The notes under the pieces were generated by a model. The model searched no databases. It was not told where the DNA came from and saw only the letters and a list, made by a program, of their open reading frames with translations. Shown piece after piece: positions 7,384-15,798 of a stretch of 33,212 bases of DNA (within the stretch, counting starts at the first letter, position 1; every line of letters starts with the position of its first letter). Position numbers and translations under genes: made by a program. Source of the DNA: Conexibacter sp. GTDB lineage: Bacteria > Actinomycetota > Thermoleophilia > Solirubrobacterales > Solirubrobacteraceae. Where the stretch lies: assembly GCA_025964325.1 (NCBI GenBank), contig JAOPZA010000043.1, forward strand, positions 1-33,212, given 5' to 3'.

Positions 7384-7785
7384 TCAGACGCGCTCCAGCA
7401 CGACGACCGGGATCTGACGCTCGGTCTTCTGCTGGTAGTCGTCGTACGCGGGCCAGCGCGCGGCCATCGTCCGCCACAGGTCCGGCTTCTCCTCGGCCGT
7501 CGCGGTTCGCGCGCGGGCGCGGAAGCGATCGCCCTTCACCTGCACGTCGACCTCGGGCTGCGCCTCGAGGTTCAGATACCAGGCCGGCGGCTCGTCGGCG
7601 CCGCCCTTCGAGGCGACGACGAGGAAGGCGTCGCCGGCGGTGCCGTAGATCAGCGGCGTGGAGCGCGACTCGCCCGATCTGCGGCCCGTCGTCGTGAGGA
7701 TCAGCGTGGTCGTGCCCTGCCAGTCGTGGCCCTCCTCGCCGTCGGTCTCGACGTAGCGCTTGACGTGCTCCGGTCCGAACAGCAT
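7384..7785 (-). CDS. F420-type nitroreductase family protein (DDN-like)
   Basis: A 133-residue split-barrel protein of the deazaflavin-dependent nitroreductase family. Typical pieces are [20 protein letters not shown] followed by [36 protein letters not shown], and [19 protein letters not shown] followed by VVVLERV. In this family the TTGRRSG-x-x-R-x-x-P-L stretch contacts the F420 phosphates. Members reduce quinones or nitro compounds with F420H2 at the membrane. The ATG at 7785 has a very good Shine-Dalgarno (AGGAGG 7 bases upstream), and in-frame upstream extensions lack family similarity. TACGGT (plus positions 7822-7827) is a possible -10. The gene is divergent from the M15-type peptidase gene and leads into the aldo/keto reductase. 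Confidence 0.9.
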   Translation of the reverse strand: MLFGPEHVKRYVETDGEEGHDWQGTTTLILTTTGRRSGESRSTPLIYGTAGDAFLVVASKGGADEPPAWYLNLEAQPEVDVQVKGDRFRARARTATAEEKPDLWRTMAARWPAYDDYQQKTERQIPVVVLERV

Positions 7786-7952
7786 GCGGATCCTCCTGTC
7801 GTTCGCGGTCTCTTCGCAGGGACCGTACCCGTCGCGCGCGGGCGGCTCCCGGCGACTGCAACTTCCCCTGCACAGCGAGCCGCGCGCGGCGGCCGTTGCT
7901 ACCGTGATTCGGCTCCGTCCGCGAGGTCGCTCGTCGCGGTCGGCCACCTTCC

Positions 7953-9110
7953 ATGCGACGCTCCCATGCCCCTGACGCCCGTCTGCGCCGCTTCGCGCTG
8001 CTCGTCGCCGCACTCGCGGTGACCGTCGCCGCGTGCCTGCCGATGGTGGCCGACGGGGCGCCGAGCAAGCGCGAGCTGCAGCAGAAGATCGCCGCCGCGC
8101 AGCAGCGCGAGCGCGCCCTGCACGGCTCGGTCCAAGCGGAGAGCGGCAAGATCGCCGGCTTCCAGGGCTCGATCGATGACCTCACCGCGCGCCAGCACGC
8201 GGTCGAGACGACGCTCGCCGTCGAGCGCCGGCAGCTCGAGACGACGCAGCGTCAGCTGCGCGAAGAGCGCGTCCGGCTGACGACGCTGAAGGCCAAGCTC
8301 GCGACCGACATGAAGCAGCTCGCCGCCCAGCTGGTGGCGCAGTACAAGGCGCCGCCGGACGACATCGTCACCGTCGTCGTCGACGCGAAGGGCTTCAGCG
8401 GCCTGATCGAGCGGATGGACGACATGAAGCGTCTGCGCACCCACAACGTCGCCGTCACCTCCGACGTCTTGGACGCGCGCCGCGCGGTCGCCGCCGAGAC
8501 CGCTCGCCTGACCGACCTCGAGCAGCGCCGTCAGCGGATCGCGAACGCGTCGCTCGTGCAGCGCGACCAGGTCGCGCGGCTGCGGATCGCCGTCGTCTCC
8601 GAGCAGATGACGTTCGTCCGCGTCCGCTCGCGCGACGCCGCCAAGCTGCACGCGCTGCAGAGCACGCGCAGCGACCTGCAGGGCACGCTGCGCAAGATCC
8701 AGGCGCGCGAGGCGGCGGCCAGAGCGGCGCCGACCTCCGGCAGCCTCGGGGCCCCGCCGCCGCCGCCGGCCGGCGGTGGCGGGACCTTCAGCGCGCACGG
8801 CGGCGACACCGGCTTCTTCCAGGCGGCGGGCACCAACTACAGCGTCGGCTCCACGCCCGAGCTCGCCGCGCGCCTCGACCAGCTCGGCAAGGCGCTCGGA
8901 CTCCACCTGATCGGCATCTCGGGCTACCGCACGCCGCAGCACTCGGTCGAGGTCGGCGGCTTCGCGAACGACCCCCACACGCGCGGCCAGGCGTCCGATA
9001 CGCCGGGCATCGAGGGCGTCTCCGAGGCGACGCTCGAGCAGTACGGCATGACGCGCCCGTTCGGTGGCGCCGCCGAGGCCGACCACATCCAACTCCTTGG
9101 AAGTATCTAA
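7953..9110 (+). CDS. Secreted coiled-coil protein with M15-type peptidase domain
   Basis: A 385-residue envelope protein. A signal sequence (FALLVAALAVTVAACLPMV) contains VAAC, which could be a lipobox. A long coiled coil follows (about 37-250: SKRELQQKIAAAQQRERALH, LERRQLETTQRQL and similar), like the N-domain of PcsB/RipC-type cell-wall hydrolases. A Pro/Gly linker (about 265-283) leads to a C-terminal D-Ala-D-Ala-carboxypeptidase-like domain. Its M15 zinc site seems complete: H342 and D349 in H-T-R-G-x-A-x-D, E375 and H378 in E-A-D-H. Thus it is probably a peptidoglycan peptidase held inactive or localised by the coiled coil, as known for PcsB-like proteins. The ATG at 7953 lacks a strong Shine-Dalgarno. 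An L,D-transpeptidase gene follows. Confidence 0.8.
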   Translation: MRRSHAPDARLRRFALLVAALAVTVAACLPMVADGAPSKRELQQKIAAAQQRERALHGSVQAESGKIAGFQGSIDDLTARQHAVETTLAVERRQLETTQRQLREERVRLTTLKAKLATDMKQLAAQLVAQYKAPPDDIVTVVVDAKGFSGLIERMDDMKRLRTHNVAVTSDVLDARRAVAAETARLTDLEQRRQRIANASLVQRDQVARLRIAVVSEQMTFVRVRSRDAAKLHALQSTRSDLQGTLRKIQAREAAARAAPTSGSLGAPPPPPAGGGGTFSAHGGDTGFFQAAGTNYSVGSTPELAARLDQLGKALGLHLIGISGYRTPQHSVEVGGFANDPHTRGQASDTPGIEGVSEATLEQYGMTRPFGGAAEADHIQLLGSI

Positions 9111-9116
9111 GAAACC

Positions 9117-9137
9117 GGTGTGACACCTTGAGTTTTT
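9117..9137 (+). terminator. Weak terminator-like hairpin
   Basis: GGTG-TGA-CACC just after the peptidase stop is followed by a T-rich stretch (TTGAGTTTTTC). The stem is only 4 bp. The T-rich segment may instead be the -35 region of the next gene. Confidence 0.25.
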
Positions 9138-9156
9138 CGCCGCGCCAGCCGATGAT
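9128..9156 (+). promoter_or_regulatory. Candidate promoter of the L,D-transpeptidase gene
   Basis: TTGAGT (9128-9133), a 17-base spacer and GATGAT (9151-9156). The ribosome site GTGAGGG (9164-9170) follows, then the TTG start at 9175. Confidence 0.4.
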
Positions 9157-9174
9157 GGGAGCAGTGAGGGACGC

Positions 9175-10887
9175 TTGAGCATCGACGCTCCACGACCGAT
9201 CCCGCACCATCGCCCCTCGCGGGGACCTTCAGAGGGCGGTGGAGCGTTTGCGCCGACGCGGCGGCGCACCCGCGTGCGGGTGCTCGTCGGCTTGCTCGTG
9301 CTCGCCGTCCTGGTGGTCGCGAGCTTCGCCACGCTCGTGCTGACGCTCTCCCGCACCAAGCTCGTCGCCGACCCGGTCGCGCTCGCGCGCATCGACGTCG
9401 GGAAGCTCGGCGGGACGCTCGAGAGCGTGACGGCGACCGGCCCGCGCGGCGGCGCGATCCCGTTGACCGTCCGCGACGGTCGCATCACGCCGGCCCGGCT
9501 CGTCCCGGCCGGCACGACGATCTCCGTCGACGTGCGCGTCAAGCGTCCCGGCTGGTACGGCTGGGCGCTCGGCGGCGTCAAGCACCAGCAGCTCCAGATT
9601 CGCACCCCCAGCGCGACGCTGACGACGCGCTGGACGAGCGTCCGCACGGGCGCGCCGCTGCGCGTCGCCTTCGACGCGCCGGTCCGCAAGGTCGCCTACG
9701 GCACCGCCGGCCACATGCAGCGCGCGAGCCTCCGCAGCCCGCTGCGCACGCTCTCGCTCGGCCGCCAGGCCGCCGCCGGAACGATCGCGGTCGCCGCCGC
9801 GCCGCGCACGTGGGAGCAGTTGCCCGCGACCAAGCCGGTCACGTGGTTCCCGGCCAGCAAGACGCCGACGGCCGTCGCGAGCCCGGCCGCCGGCGGCAAG
9901 ATCTCGCCGACGGCCCCGATCCGCCTGACCTTCTCGCAGCCGGTCGCCCGCCTGTTCGGCTCGGCGCGACCGACCTTCACGACGGAGGTCCCCGGCAGCT
10001 GGCGGACGGTCGACAGCCACACGCTCCAGTTCACGCCGAGCGGGATGGGCTTCGGCTTCGGCGCGCACGTCCACCTGGCGCTGCCGAAGAACGTCACGCT
10101 CGCGGGCGGCCCGACCCCCGGCGCCGGCGGCGGGACCGCCGGGACCGCCGGGAGCGCCAACCAGGTCAACTGGACCGTCCCGCTCGGCTCGCCGCTGCGC
10201 CTGAACCAGCTGCTCGCCCTGCTCGGCTACCTGCCGCTCACCTGGAAGGCCTCCGGCGCCGACGTCGGCAGCGCGACGGGCGCACAGCTGAACGCCGCGA
10301 TCGCCCCGCCGAAGGGCAGCTTCGCCTGGCGCTACGCCGGCTTCCCCAGCCAGCTGACGTCGCTGTGGAGCGCGGGCGGGCTGAACACGATCACGCGCGG
10401 CGCGCTGCTGGCGTTCCAGACCGACAACGGCCTGAACGCCGATGCGCTGCCCGGTCCGAACGTCTGGACCTCGCTGATCACCGCGCTCGCGCAGCACAAG
10501 ACGAACAAGGTGGACGGCTACAACTACGTGCTCGTGCACCGCGACGCCGCGCAGCAGACGACCCAGCTGTGGCACAACGGCAAGCAGATCTTCTCGACAC
10601 CGGCGAACACCGGCGTCGCGGCGGCCCCGACCGAGCTCGGCACCTTCCCCGTCTACCTCCGCTACGACGTCACGACGATGAGCGGCACCAACCCGGACGG
10701 CAGCAGATACAGAGATCCGGGCATCAAGTGGGTGTCGTACTTCAACGGCGGCGACGCGCTCCACGCCTTCAACCGCGCCTCCTACGGCACGCCGCAGAGC
10801 GTCGGCTGCGTCGAGATGCCGGAGGCGGCCGCCGCGAAGATCTACCCCTATACGCCGATCGGGACGCTGGTAACCGTCGCCCCGTAA
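9175..10887 (+). CDS. L,D-transpeptidase (YkuD domain) with peptidoglycan-binding region
   Basis: A 570-residue membrane-anchored enzyme that makes 3-3 peptidoglycan cross-links outside the membrane. After a basic N-terminus comes one transmembrane helix (about 35-57, VRVLVGLLVLAVLVVASFAT). Next are Ig-like segments (about 70-330), a low-complexity Gly/Thr/Ala linker near 315-325 and a peptidoglycan-binding-like repeat (GALLAFQTDNGLNADALPGP, about 405-425). The YkuD catalytic domain is at the C-terminus. The catalytic motif runs from H530 to C545 (SYGTPQSVGCVEMP). C545 is the nucleophile. The Gly after the motif histidine is replaced by Ala, a tolerated variant as far as I know. The start is TTG with GTGAGGG 4 bases upstream, since no ATG or GTG fits. 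The preceding gene also encodes a cell-wall enzyme. Confidence 0.9.
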   Translation: MSIDAPRPIPHHRPSRGPSEGGGAFAPTRRRTRVRVLVGLLVLAVLVVASFATLVLTLSRTKLVADPVALARIDVGKLGGTLESVTATGPRGGAIPLTVRDGRITPARLVPAGTTISVDVRVKRPGWYGWALGGVKHQQLQIRTPSATLTTRWTSVRTGAPLRVAFDAPVRKVAYGTAGHMQRASLRSPLRTLSLGRQAAAGTIAVAAAPRTWEQLPATKPVTWFPASKTPTAVASPAAGGKISPTAPIRLTFSQPVARLFGSARPTFTTEVPGSWRTVDSHTLQFTPSGMGFGFGAHVHLALPKNVTLAGGPTPGAGGGTAGTAGSANQVNWTVPLGSPLRLNQLLALLGYLPLTWKASGADVGSATGAQLNAAIAPPKGSFAWRYAGFPSQLTSLWSAGGLNTITRGALLAFQTDNGLNADALPGPNVWTSLITALAQHKTNKVDGYNYVLVHRDAAQQTTQLWHNGKQIFSTPANTGVAAAPTELGTFPVYLRYDVTTMSGTNPDGSRYRDPGIKWVSYFNGGDALHAFNRASYGTPQSVGCVEMPEAAAAKIYPYTPIGTLVTVAP

Positions 10888-10939
10888 CGGCGCAGGGTGC
10901 CGCACCTGCAGGTAGCGGCGACCCCCTGGTTCCCGCTGC

Positions 10940-10966
10940 TTGATCGCGGCGGCCGCGGGGTAGGTC
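10940..10966 (+). promoter_or_regulatory. Candidate promoter of the dienelactone hydrolase gene
   Basis: TTGATC, 15 bases and TAGGTC, ending 7 bases before the ATG at 10974, would give a leaderless mRNA. The spacer is shorter than usual. Confidence 0.3.
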
Positions 10967-10973
10967 GCCGTGC

Positions 10974-11750
10974 ATGTGCTTCGACCACGACTCCCGCCCG
11001 CCGGTCCCGCAGATCGCGGGCGCGGCGATCTCCCACGAGCGCCTGACGCTCACCTGCGCGGACGGCACCCCGTTCGCGGCCTTCGCTGCGACACCGGACG
11101 GCGCGAGCAGCGCCGACGTCGGCGTCGTCGTGCTGCCGGACGTGCGCGGCCTCTACCGCTTCTACGAGGAGCTCGCGCTGCGCTTCGCCGAGCGCGGCAT
11201 GCAGTCGATCGCGATCGACTACTTCGGTCGCACCGCCGAGCCGCCGCCGCGCGAGGAGGGCTTCGCGTACTCGGAGCACGTCGCGCAGACGACGGCGGAG
11301 GGAATCGGCGACGACGTCGGCGCCGCCGTCGCCGAGCTGCGCGCGCGCGGCGCGACGTCGATCTTCACGATCGGCTTCTGCTTCGGCGGCCGCCACTCCT
11401 GGCTCGCCGCCGCCGGCGGCCACGGGCTCGCCGGGGCGATCGGCTTCTACGGGATGCCGGCCGCGCGCGACGGGCAGCCGGGGCCGACCCAGCGCGCCGG
11501 TGAGCTGGCGGCGCCGATCCTCGGGCTGATGGCGGGGGAGGACCAGCACATCACGCCGGACGTCGTCGCCGACTTCGGCGCGGCGCTCCGCGACGCCGGC
11601 GTCGAGCACGAGCTCGTCACCTACGCGGGCGCGCCGCACAGCTTCTTCGATCGCAGACAGGAGCAGTTCGCGGAGGCCTCCGACGACGCGTGGGGCCGCA
11701 CGCTCGACTTCATCGCCGCGCACCGCCGGACGCGTTCAGCAAACGCTTAG
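10974..11750 (+). CDS. Dienelactone hydrolase family protein
   Basis: A 258-residue alpha/beta hydrolase of normal length. The catalytic triad of the DLH family is visible: C136 in GFCFGGR, D190 in MAGEDQHITPD, and H222 in GAPHSFFD. LPDVRGLYRFYEELALRFAE is the conserved oxyanion/lid segment. DLH enzymes open lactone rings such as dienelactone in aromatic degradation. Many family members act on other esters, and there are no aromatic-pathway genes around, so the substrate stays open. The ATG at 10974 lacks a Shine-Dalgarno. The preceding 86-base gap has a small palindrome (ACCTGCAGGT) and a possible leaderless promoter. Confidence 0.9.
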   Translation: MCFDHDSRPPVPQIAGAAISHERLTLTCADGTPFAAFAATPDGASSADVGVVVLPDVRGLYRFYEELALRFAERGMQSIAIDYFGRTAEPPPREEGFAYSEHVAQTTAEGIGDDVGAAVAELRARGATSIFTIGFCFGGRHSWLAAAGGHGLAGAIGFYGMPAARDGQPGPTQRAGELAAPILGLMAGEDQHITPDVVADFGAALRDAGVEHELVTYAGAPHSFFDRRQEQFAEASDDAWGRTLDFIAAHRRTRSANA

Positions 11751-11807
11751 CAACGTTTCTCTGGCGCTTAGGCGCTGTTAGAAGACAGCTCAGGGTCCGG
11801 GCGCATC

Positions 11808-12992
11808 ATGCCCCTCATGCGATCCCCCAAGACAGTCCTCACGCTCGGCGCCGCCGCGGTGCTGGGCGCCGCCGGCGGAGCCGTCGTCGTCGGCGTCGCG
11901 GACGGCGGCGGCAACACGACCACCACGACGATCCAGGCGACGGCGCCCGCGAACCAGGCGGTCGCGAGCGAGAGCTCCTCGAAGGCGCTCAGCGCGCGCC
12001 AGGTCTACGACCTCGCGAAGGGCTCGGTCGCCTTCGTCACCGCGAACGTGACGCAGCAGGCGAACAGCCCCTTCGGCGGCAGCTCGTCGCAGTCCGGCAC
12101 CGCCACCGGCACGGGCTTCGTCGTCTCCAAGAGCGGCGAGCTCGTCACCAACTTCCACGTCGTCCAGGGCGCCACCTCGGTGAAGGTGAAGATCGGCGAC
12201 GGCACGACCAAGGACGCGAAGGTGATCGGCACCGACGAGTCCGACGACCTCGCGCTGCTGAAGGTCGACCCCGGCTCGCAGACGCTGACGCCGCTCGTGC
12301 TCGGCGACTCCAACACCGTGCAGGTCGGCGACCCGACCTACGCGATCGGCAACCCCTTCGGCCTCGACCGCACGCTCACGACCGGCGTCGTCTCGGCGCT
12401 CCAGCGCCAGATCAGCGCCCCCAACGGCTTCACGATCGACGGCGTGCTCCAGACCGACGCCGCGATCAACCCCGGCAACTCCGGCGGCCCGCTGCTCGAC
12501 AGCGCCGGCCACGTGATCGGCGTCAACTCGCAGATCGAGTCGACCGGCTCCTCCAGCAGCGGCCAGGCCGGCAACGTCGGCATCGGCTTCGCGGTCCCGT
12601 CGAACACGGTCCGCAGCGTCGTGCAGCAGCTCGAGAACGGCGGCACCGTCAAGCACGCCTACCTCGGCGTCCAGTCGGCCGACGTGACCGGCGGCAGCGG
12701 CGCGCAGGTCGCGGCGCTGACCGGCGGCGGCCCGGCGCAGGCGGCCGGAATCCAGAAGGGCGACGTGATCACGTCCTTCGACGGCAAGCCGGTGCAGGAC
12801 GCCGCCGCGCTCTCCGGGCTCGTCAACGCGAAGCAGGCGGGCGACAAGGTGACGCTGACCGTGAAGCGCAGCGGCAGCGCGAAGAGCGTCGCGGTGACGC
12901 TCGCGACGCAGCCGGCGCAGGCGAGCCCCACGAGCAGCAGCCAGAGCCAGGGCGGCAACGGCCAGGGCTTCGGTCTGCCGGGCATGCCGTAG
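11808..12992 (+). CDS. HtrA/DegP-like trypsin-fold serine protease with PDZ domain
   Basis: A 394-residue exported quality-control protease. An N-terminal membrane anchor (about 10-31, VLTLGAAAVLGAAGGAVVVG) is followed by a Thr/Ser-rich linker and the protease domain (about 65-260). The triad is complete: H117 (TNFHVVQG), D147 (DESDDLALLK) and S225 (NPGNSGGPLL). A PDZ domain follows (about 285-370, AYLGVQSADV, then QAAGIQKGDVITSFDGKPVQ). The protein ends in a Ser/Gln/Gly-rich tail. It should degrade or refold damaged envelope proteins. ATG at 11808 is the start, and ATG at 11817 is an alternative. The upstream region has an AAACG/CGTTT inverted repeat (about 11740-11757), whose function is unknown. 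Confidence 0.93.
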   Translation: MPLMRSPKTVLTLGAAAVLGAAGGAVVVGVADGGGNTTTTTIQATAPANQAVASESSSKALSARQVYDLAKGSVAFVTANVTQQANSPFGGSSSQSGTATGTGFVVSKSGELVTNFHVVQGATSVKVKIGDGTTKDAKVIGTDESDDLALLKVDPGSQTLTPLVLGDSNTVQVGDPTYAIGNPFGLDRTLTTGVVSALQRQISAPNGFTIDGVLQTDAAINPGNSGGPLLDSAGHVIGVNSQIESTGSSSSGQAGNVGIGFAVPSNTVRSVVQQLENGGTVKHAYLGVQSADVTGGSGAQVAALTGGGPAQAAGIQKGDVITSFDGKPVQDAAALSGLVNAKQAGDKVTLTVKRSGSAKSVAVTLATQPAQASPTSSSQSQGGNGQGFGLPGMP

Positions 12993-13050
12993 CCCCGACG
13001 AGCTTCCTGCGCCCGCCGCCTGTCCCCCCGGCGGCCCGGCGCGGAAGAGC

Positions 13051-13109
13051 GCCACCCATCCCTGCCGGTTCGGCGGTCCCCCGAGTGGCCGATCGGCGGG
13101 GTGGGTGGC
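13051..13109. other. Structured RNA-like element with three-way-junction shape
   Basis: A 12-bp outer stem (13051-13062 with 13098-13109, one G-U pair, otherwise perfect) encloses 35 bases. Those bases can form two inner hairpins, GCCG-GTT-CGGC (13064-13074) and the palindrome GCCGATCGGC (13088-13097). It lies between htrA and the chemoreceptor gene. It matches no riboswitch class I know. It could be part of the htrA 3' region or of a long chemoreceptor leader. Confidence 0.45.
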
Positions 13110-13132
13110 TACCCATGGCGGGTTCGCGCATC

Positions 13133-13162
13133 CGGCGCGGCGGCTCAAGCGCCGCCGCGCCG
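13133..13162 (+). terminator. Strong GC hairpin downstream of htrA
   Basis: A perfect 12-bp stem (13133-13144 with 13151-13162) closes on the 6-base loop TCAAGC. There is no T-tract. It is a plausible terminator for the htrA transcript. The loop also contains the -35-like TCAA of the sigma-28-type promoter candidate. Confidence 0.5.
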
Positions 13163-13171
13163 AGCCGATGA
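13145..13171 (+). promoter_or_regulatory. Sigma-28 (FliA/WhiG)-like promoter of the chemoreceptor gene
   Basis: TCAA (13145-13148), exactly 15 bases and GCCGATGA (13164-13171) match the known sigma-28 pattern TAAA-N15-GCCGATAA in 10 of 12 positions. The start codon at 13232 is about 60 bases downstream, with a good Shine-Dalgarno. Chemoreceptor genes are classical sigma-28 targets. Confidence 0.5.
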
Positions 13172-13231
13172 CGGGGAGTGGCGGCGGTATGGACGTCCGC
13201 AGGTATGCAACCCGGAAGAGGGAGACACAAC

Positions 13232-15721
13232 GTGGCTCGGGGGACACTTCGGAGCGTCATCGCGCGGCTGCGCGTCCGCTCCGTGAGGGGGAAGACCGTC
13301 CTGCAGGTGATGCCGATAGTGGCGCTCGCGATCGTCGTCCTGACGGTCGTCGCGGTACGGCGCAACACGACGCAGGAGCGCAGCGCCGTCTACGACGCGA
13401 CCGCGCAGCTGGCCCAGCAGCACGCGAACGCCTACGACGCGACCGTGCGCGACGGCCTCGCCGTCGCGAGCACGCTCGCGAACCTCGCCGCCGGCGACCG
13501 CGGTGGCGACCGCGCCGGCCTCAACGCGATGACGAGATCGCTGCAGCTGAGCCAGCCGGGACTGCTCGCGACCTACGTGCAGTTCCTGCCCAACGGCTTC
13601 GACGGTCGTGACGCGGCGAACCGCAACACGCCCGGCTCGACCAAGACCGGCCAGTTCATCCCGTACTGGACCCCGCAGAACGGGAAGCTGACGCTCGGCG
13701 TCGGCGGTGGCCTCGAGCTGCCGTTCTTCGCCGTCCCGCAGCGCACGCATCGCGCGACCGTCACCGAGCCCTTCGTCTGGCAGAAGATCCTGATGACGAC
13801 CTACTCGGCGCCGATCCTGCGCAACGGGCGCTTCGTCGGCGTCGGCGCGGTCGATCGCGGGCTCTCCTCGATCGACGCCGCCGTCAGCAAGGTGAAGGTG
13901 CTGAAGAGCGGATACGCCCTGCTCGTCTCCAACGACGGCGTCTTCGTCTCGGCGCCGCGCAAGTCGCTGATCGGGACCGGCTCGCTCGCGAGACTCGCGA
14001 CGCAGAGACGCGATCCGCAGCTGCGCACGATCGCCGCCGGCATCAAGTCCGGCCGGGCGGGCCACGTGACGACGACCGACCCGTTCACCGGCAAGCGCGT
14101 CGTGATGTTCTGGGCGCCCGTCGCGACGGGCAACTGGGGCTTCGTCACGGTCGCGCCGGAGAGCGAGATCCTCGCCGGAGTGAACGGGACCCGCGACCTG
14201 CTGATCCTGATCGGCGCGATCGCGCTCGTGCTCGTCGGACTCGCCGTCTTCGTGATCGCGCGCCGGATCGCGAAGCCGATCGAGGAGGTCAGCGCGGCGG
14301 CCGAGCGGATCGCCGTCGGCGACCTCGACGTCGACGTGCGCCAGCGCTCCGACGACGAGATCGGCCGGATGGCCGGCTCGTTCGAGCGGATGGTCGCCTA
14401 TCTCGGCGAGATGGCCGGGGCGGCGGAGCGGATCGCCGGCGGCGACCTCGCCGTCGAGGTCGCGCCGAAGTCCGAGCAGGACGCGCTCGGCCACGCGTTC
14501 GCGGGCATGACCGCCGAGCTGCGCGCCGCGCTCGGCGACGCCTCCTCGCTGGAGGCGCTGGTCGAGCGGCTCGACTCGCTCTCGACGAACGACCTGGCGG
14601 CGCTCGAGCACGCGCTGAGCGCCGTCGCGCAGGGCGACCTGACGGTCGCGATCGAGCCGGTGACCGGCGAGATCGTGGCCGCGCCGGGAACGGACGCCGG
14701 CCGCCTGGCGACGATCTTCAACGAGATGCTGACACGGGTCCGCAGCTCGGTCGACGGCTACAACGGCATGCGCGAGCGGGTGGCGACGATGGTGCGGGAG
14801 ATCGCGCAGGAGTCGCAGACGGTCGCGTCGTCCTCGCAGCAGATGGCGACGACGTCGGACGAGGCGGGACGGGCGGTCGGCGAGATCGCACACGCGGTCG
14901 GCGACGTCGCCGGCGGCGCCGAGCGCCAGGTGCGGATCGTGGAGTCGGCGAAGGGCGCGGCCGAGCAGGTCGTCGAGGCCGTGCGCGGCAGCGCGCGGCA
15001 CGCCCGCGAGACGGCGGCCGTCGCCGACGAGGCCCGCTCCGCCGCGCACGACGGCGTGCGCGCGGCCGAGGCCGCGACGGAGGCGATGGCCGCCGTGCGC
15101 GACTCCTCGCAGGACGTCTCCACCGCGATCCGCGAGCTGGCGGCCAAGAGCGACCGCATCGGCGGCATCGTCAAGACGATCACCGACATCGCGGAGCAGA
15201 CGAACCTGCTGGCGTTGAACGCGGCGATCGAGGCGGCGCGTGCGGGCGAGCAGGGCCGCGGCTTCGCCGTCGTGGCGGAGGAGGTGCGCAAGCTGGCCGA
15301 GGGCTCGCAGGCAGCGACGGCCGAGATCGGCTCGCTGATCGACGAGATCCAGGCCGAGACGCGGCACGCCGTCGCGGTCGTCGGCGACGGCGCGCAGCGC
15401 ACCGCCGAGAGCTCCGAGACCGTGAACCAGACGCGTGCGGCGTTCGAGTCGATCGGCGCCTCGGTCGACGACATGGCGCGGCGCGTCCAGGAGATCGCGG
15501 CGGCCGCCGAGACGGTCGCGGACACGGCCTCCGGGATGCACGACGAGATGACCGAGGTGGCGGCGGTCGCCGAGCAGTCGTCGGCCTCGGCCGAGCAGGT
15601 CTCGGCCTCGACGCAGCAGACGTCGGCCTCGACGCAGGAGATCGCCGCCTCCGCGCAGGAGCTGGCGCGCACGGCGGAGGAGCTGGAGCGGCTCGTGGGC
15701 CGCTTCACGGTCGCCAGCTGA
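13232..15721 (+). CDS. Methyl-accepting chemotaxis protein
   Basis: An 829-residue transmembrane chemoreceptor. TM1 is about 23-42 ([20 protein letters not shown]). An extracellular Cache/PDC-type sensor domain (about 43-318) is suggested by size and by segments such as [22 protein letters not shown]2 is about 320-344. A HAMP domain follows ([20 protein letters not shown]), then two further HAMP-like repeats ([14 protein letters not shown] and [14 protein letters not shown]). The cytoplasmic coiled coil has the near-invariant tip [39 protein letters not shown] (about 653-692), which binds CheA/CheW. The ligand is unknown. GTG at 13232 is chosen for its Shine-Dalgarno (AGAGGGAGA), and an upstream in-frame ATG at 13178 lacks one. 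No che gene is adjacent, so the receptor is an orphan. Its presence implies a motile organism. Confidence 0.95.
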   Translation: MARGTLRSVIARLRVRSVRGKTVLQVMPIVALAIVVLTVVAVRRNTTQERSAVYDATAQLAQQHANAYDATVRDGLAVASTLANLAAGDRGGDRAGLNAMTRSLQLSQPGLLATYVQFLPNGFDGRDAANRNTPGSTKTGQFIPYWTPQNGKLTLGVGGGLELPFFAVPQRTHRATVTEPFVWQKILMTTYSAPILRNGRFVGVGAVDRGLSSIDAAVSKVKVLKSGYALLVSNDGVFVSAPRKSLIGTGSLARLATQRRDPQLRTIAAGIKSGRAGHVTTTDPFTGKRVVMFWAPVATGNWGFVTVAPESEILAGVNGTRDLLILIGAIALVLVGLAVFVIARRIAKPIEEVSAAAERIAVGDLDVDVRQRSDDEIGRMAGSFERMVAYLGEMAGAAERIAGGDLAVEVAPKSEQDALGHAFAGMTAELRAALGDASSLEALVERLDSLSTNDLAALEHALSAVAQGDLTVAIEPVTGEIVAAPGTDAGRLATIFNEMLTRVRSSVDGYNGMRERVATMVREIAQESQTVASSSQQMATTSDEAGRAVGEIAHAVGDVAGGAERQVRIVESAKGAAEQVVEAVRGSARHARETAAVADEARSAAHDGVRAAEAATEAMAAVRDSSQDVSTAIRELAAKSDRIGGIVKTITDIAEQTNLLALNAAIEAARAGEQGRGFAVVAEEVRKLAEGSQAATAEIGSLIDEIQAETRHAVAVVGDGAQRTAESSETVNQTRAAFESIGASVDDMARRVQEIAAAAETVADTASGMHDEMTEVAAVAEQSSASAEQVSASTQQTSASTQEIAASAQELARTAEELERLVGRFTVAS

Positions 15722-15739
15722 TAGGTCCGCAAGACCGCG

Positions 15740-15776
15740 TGGCCGGCCGGCGTCCCACGTGGACGCCGGCCGGCCA
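15740..15776. terminator. Perfect 16-bp hairpin after the chemoreceptor gene
   Basis: The stem 15740-15755 pairs perfectly with 15761-15776 around the 5-base loop CACGT. It begins 19 bases after the chemoreceptor stop and ends only 22 bases before the GroES start. It ends the chemoreceptor transcript and sits in the GroES promoter region. Confidence 0.8.
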
Positions 15777-15785
15777 GCTCCCACC

Positions 15786-15791
15786 TACACT
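15786..15791 (+). promoter_or_regulatory. Candidate -10 box of the GroES-like gene (leaderless)
   Basis: TACACT ends 7 bases before the ATG at 15799. There is no Shine-Dalgarno and almost no space after the terminator hairpin, so a leaderless transcript is the simplest reading. Confidence 0.4.
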
Positions 15792-15798
15792 CCGCCGC

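Noticed and set aside
9141-9153. GCGCCAGCCGAT in the L,D-transpeptidase promoter region resembles one side of the dhaM palindrome
   Set aside because: There is only a half match and no opposite arm, so it is expected by chance at this base composition.
13051-13231. Known riboswitch (c-di-GMP, c-di-AMP, TPP, cobalamin, fluoride) upstream of the chemoreceptor gene
   Set aside because: None of the conserved core sequences of these classes could be found in the region.
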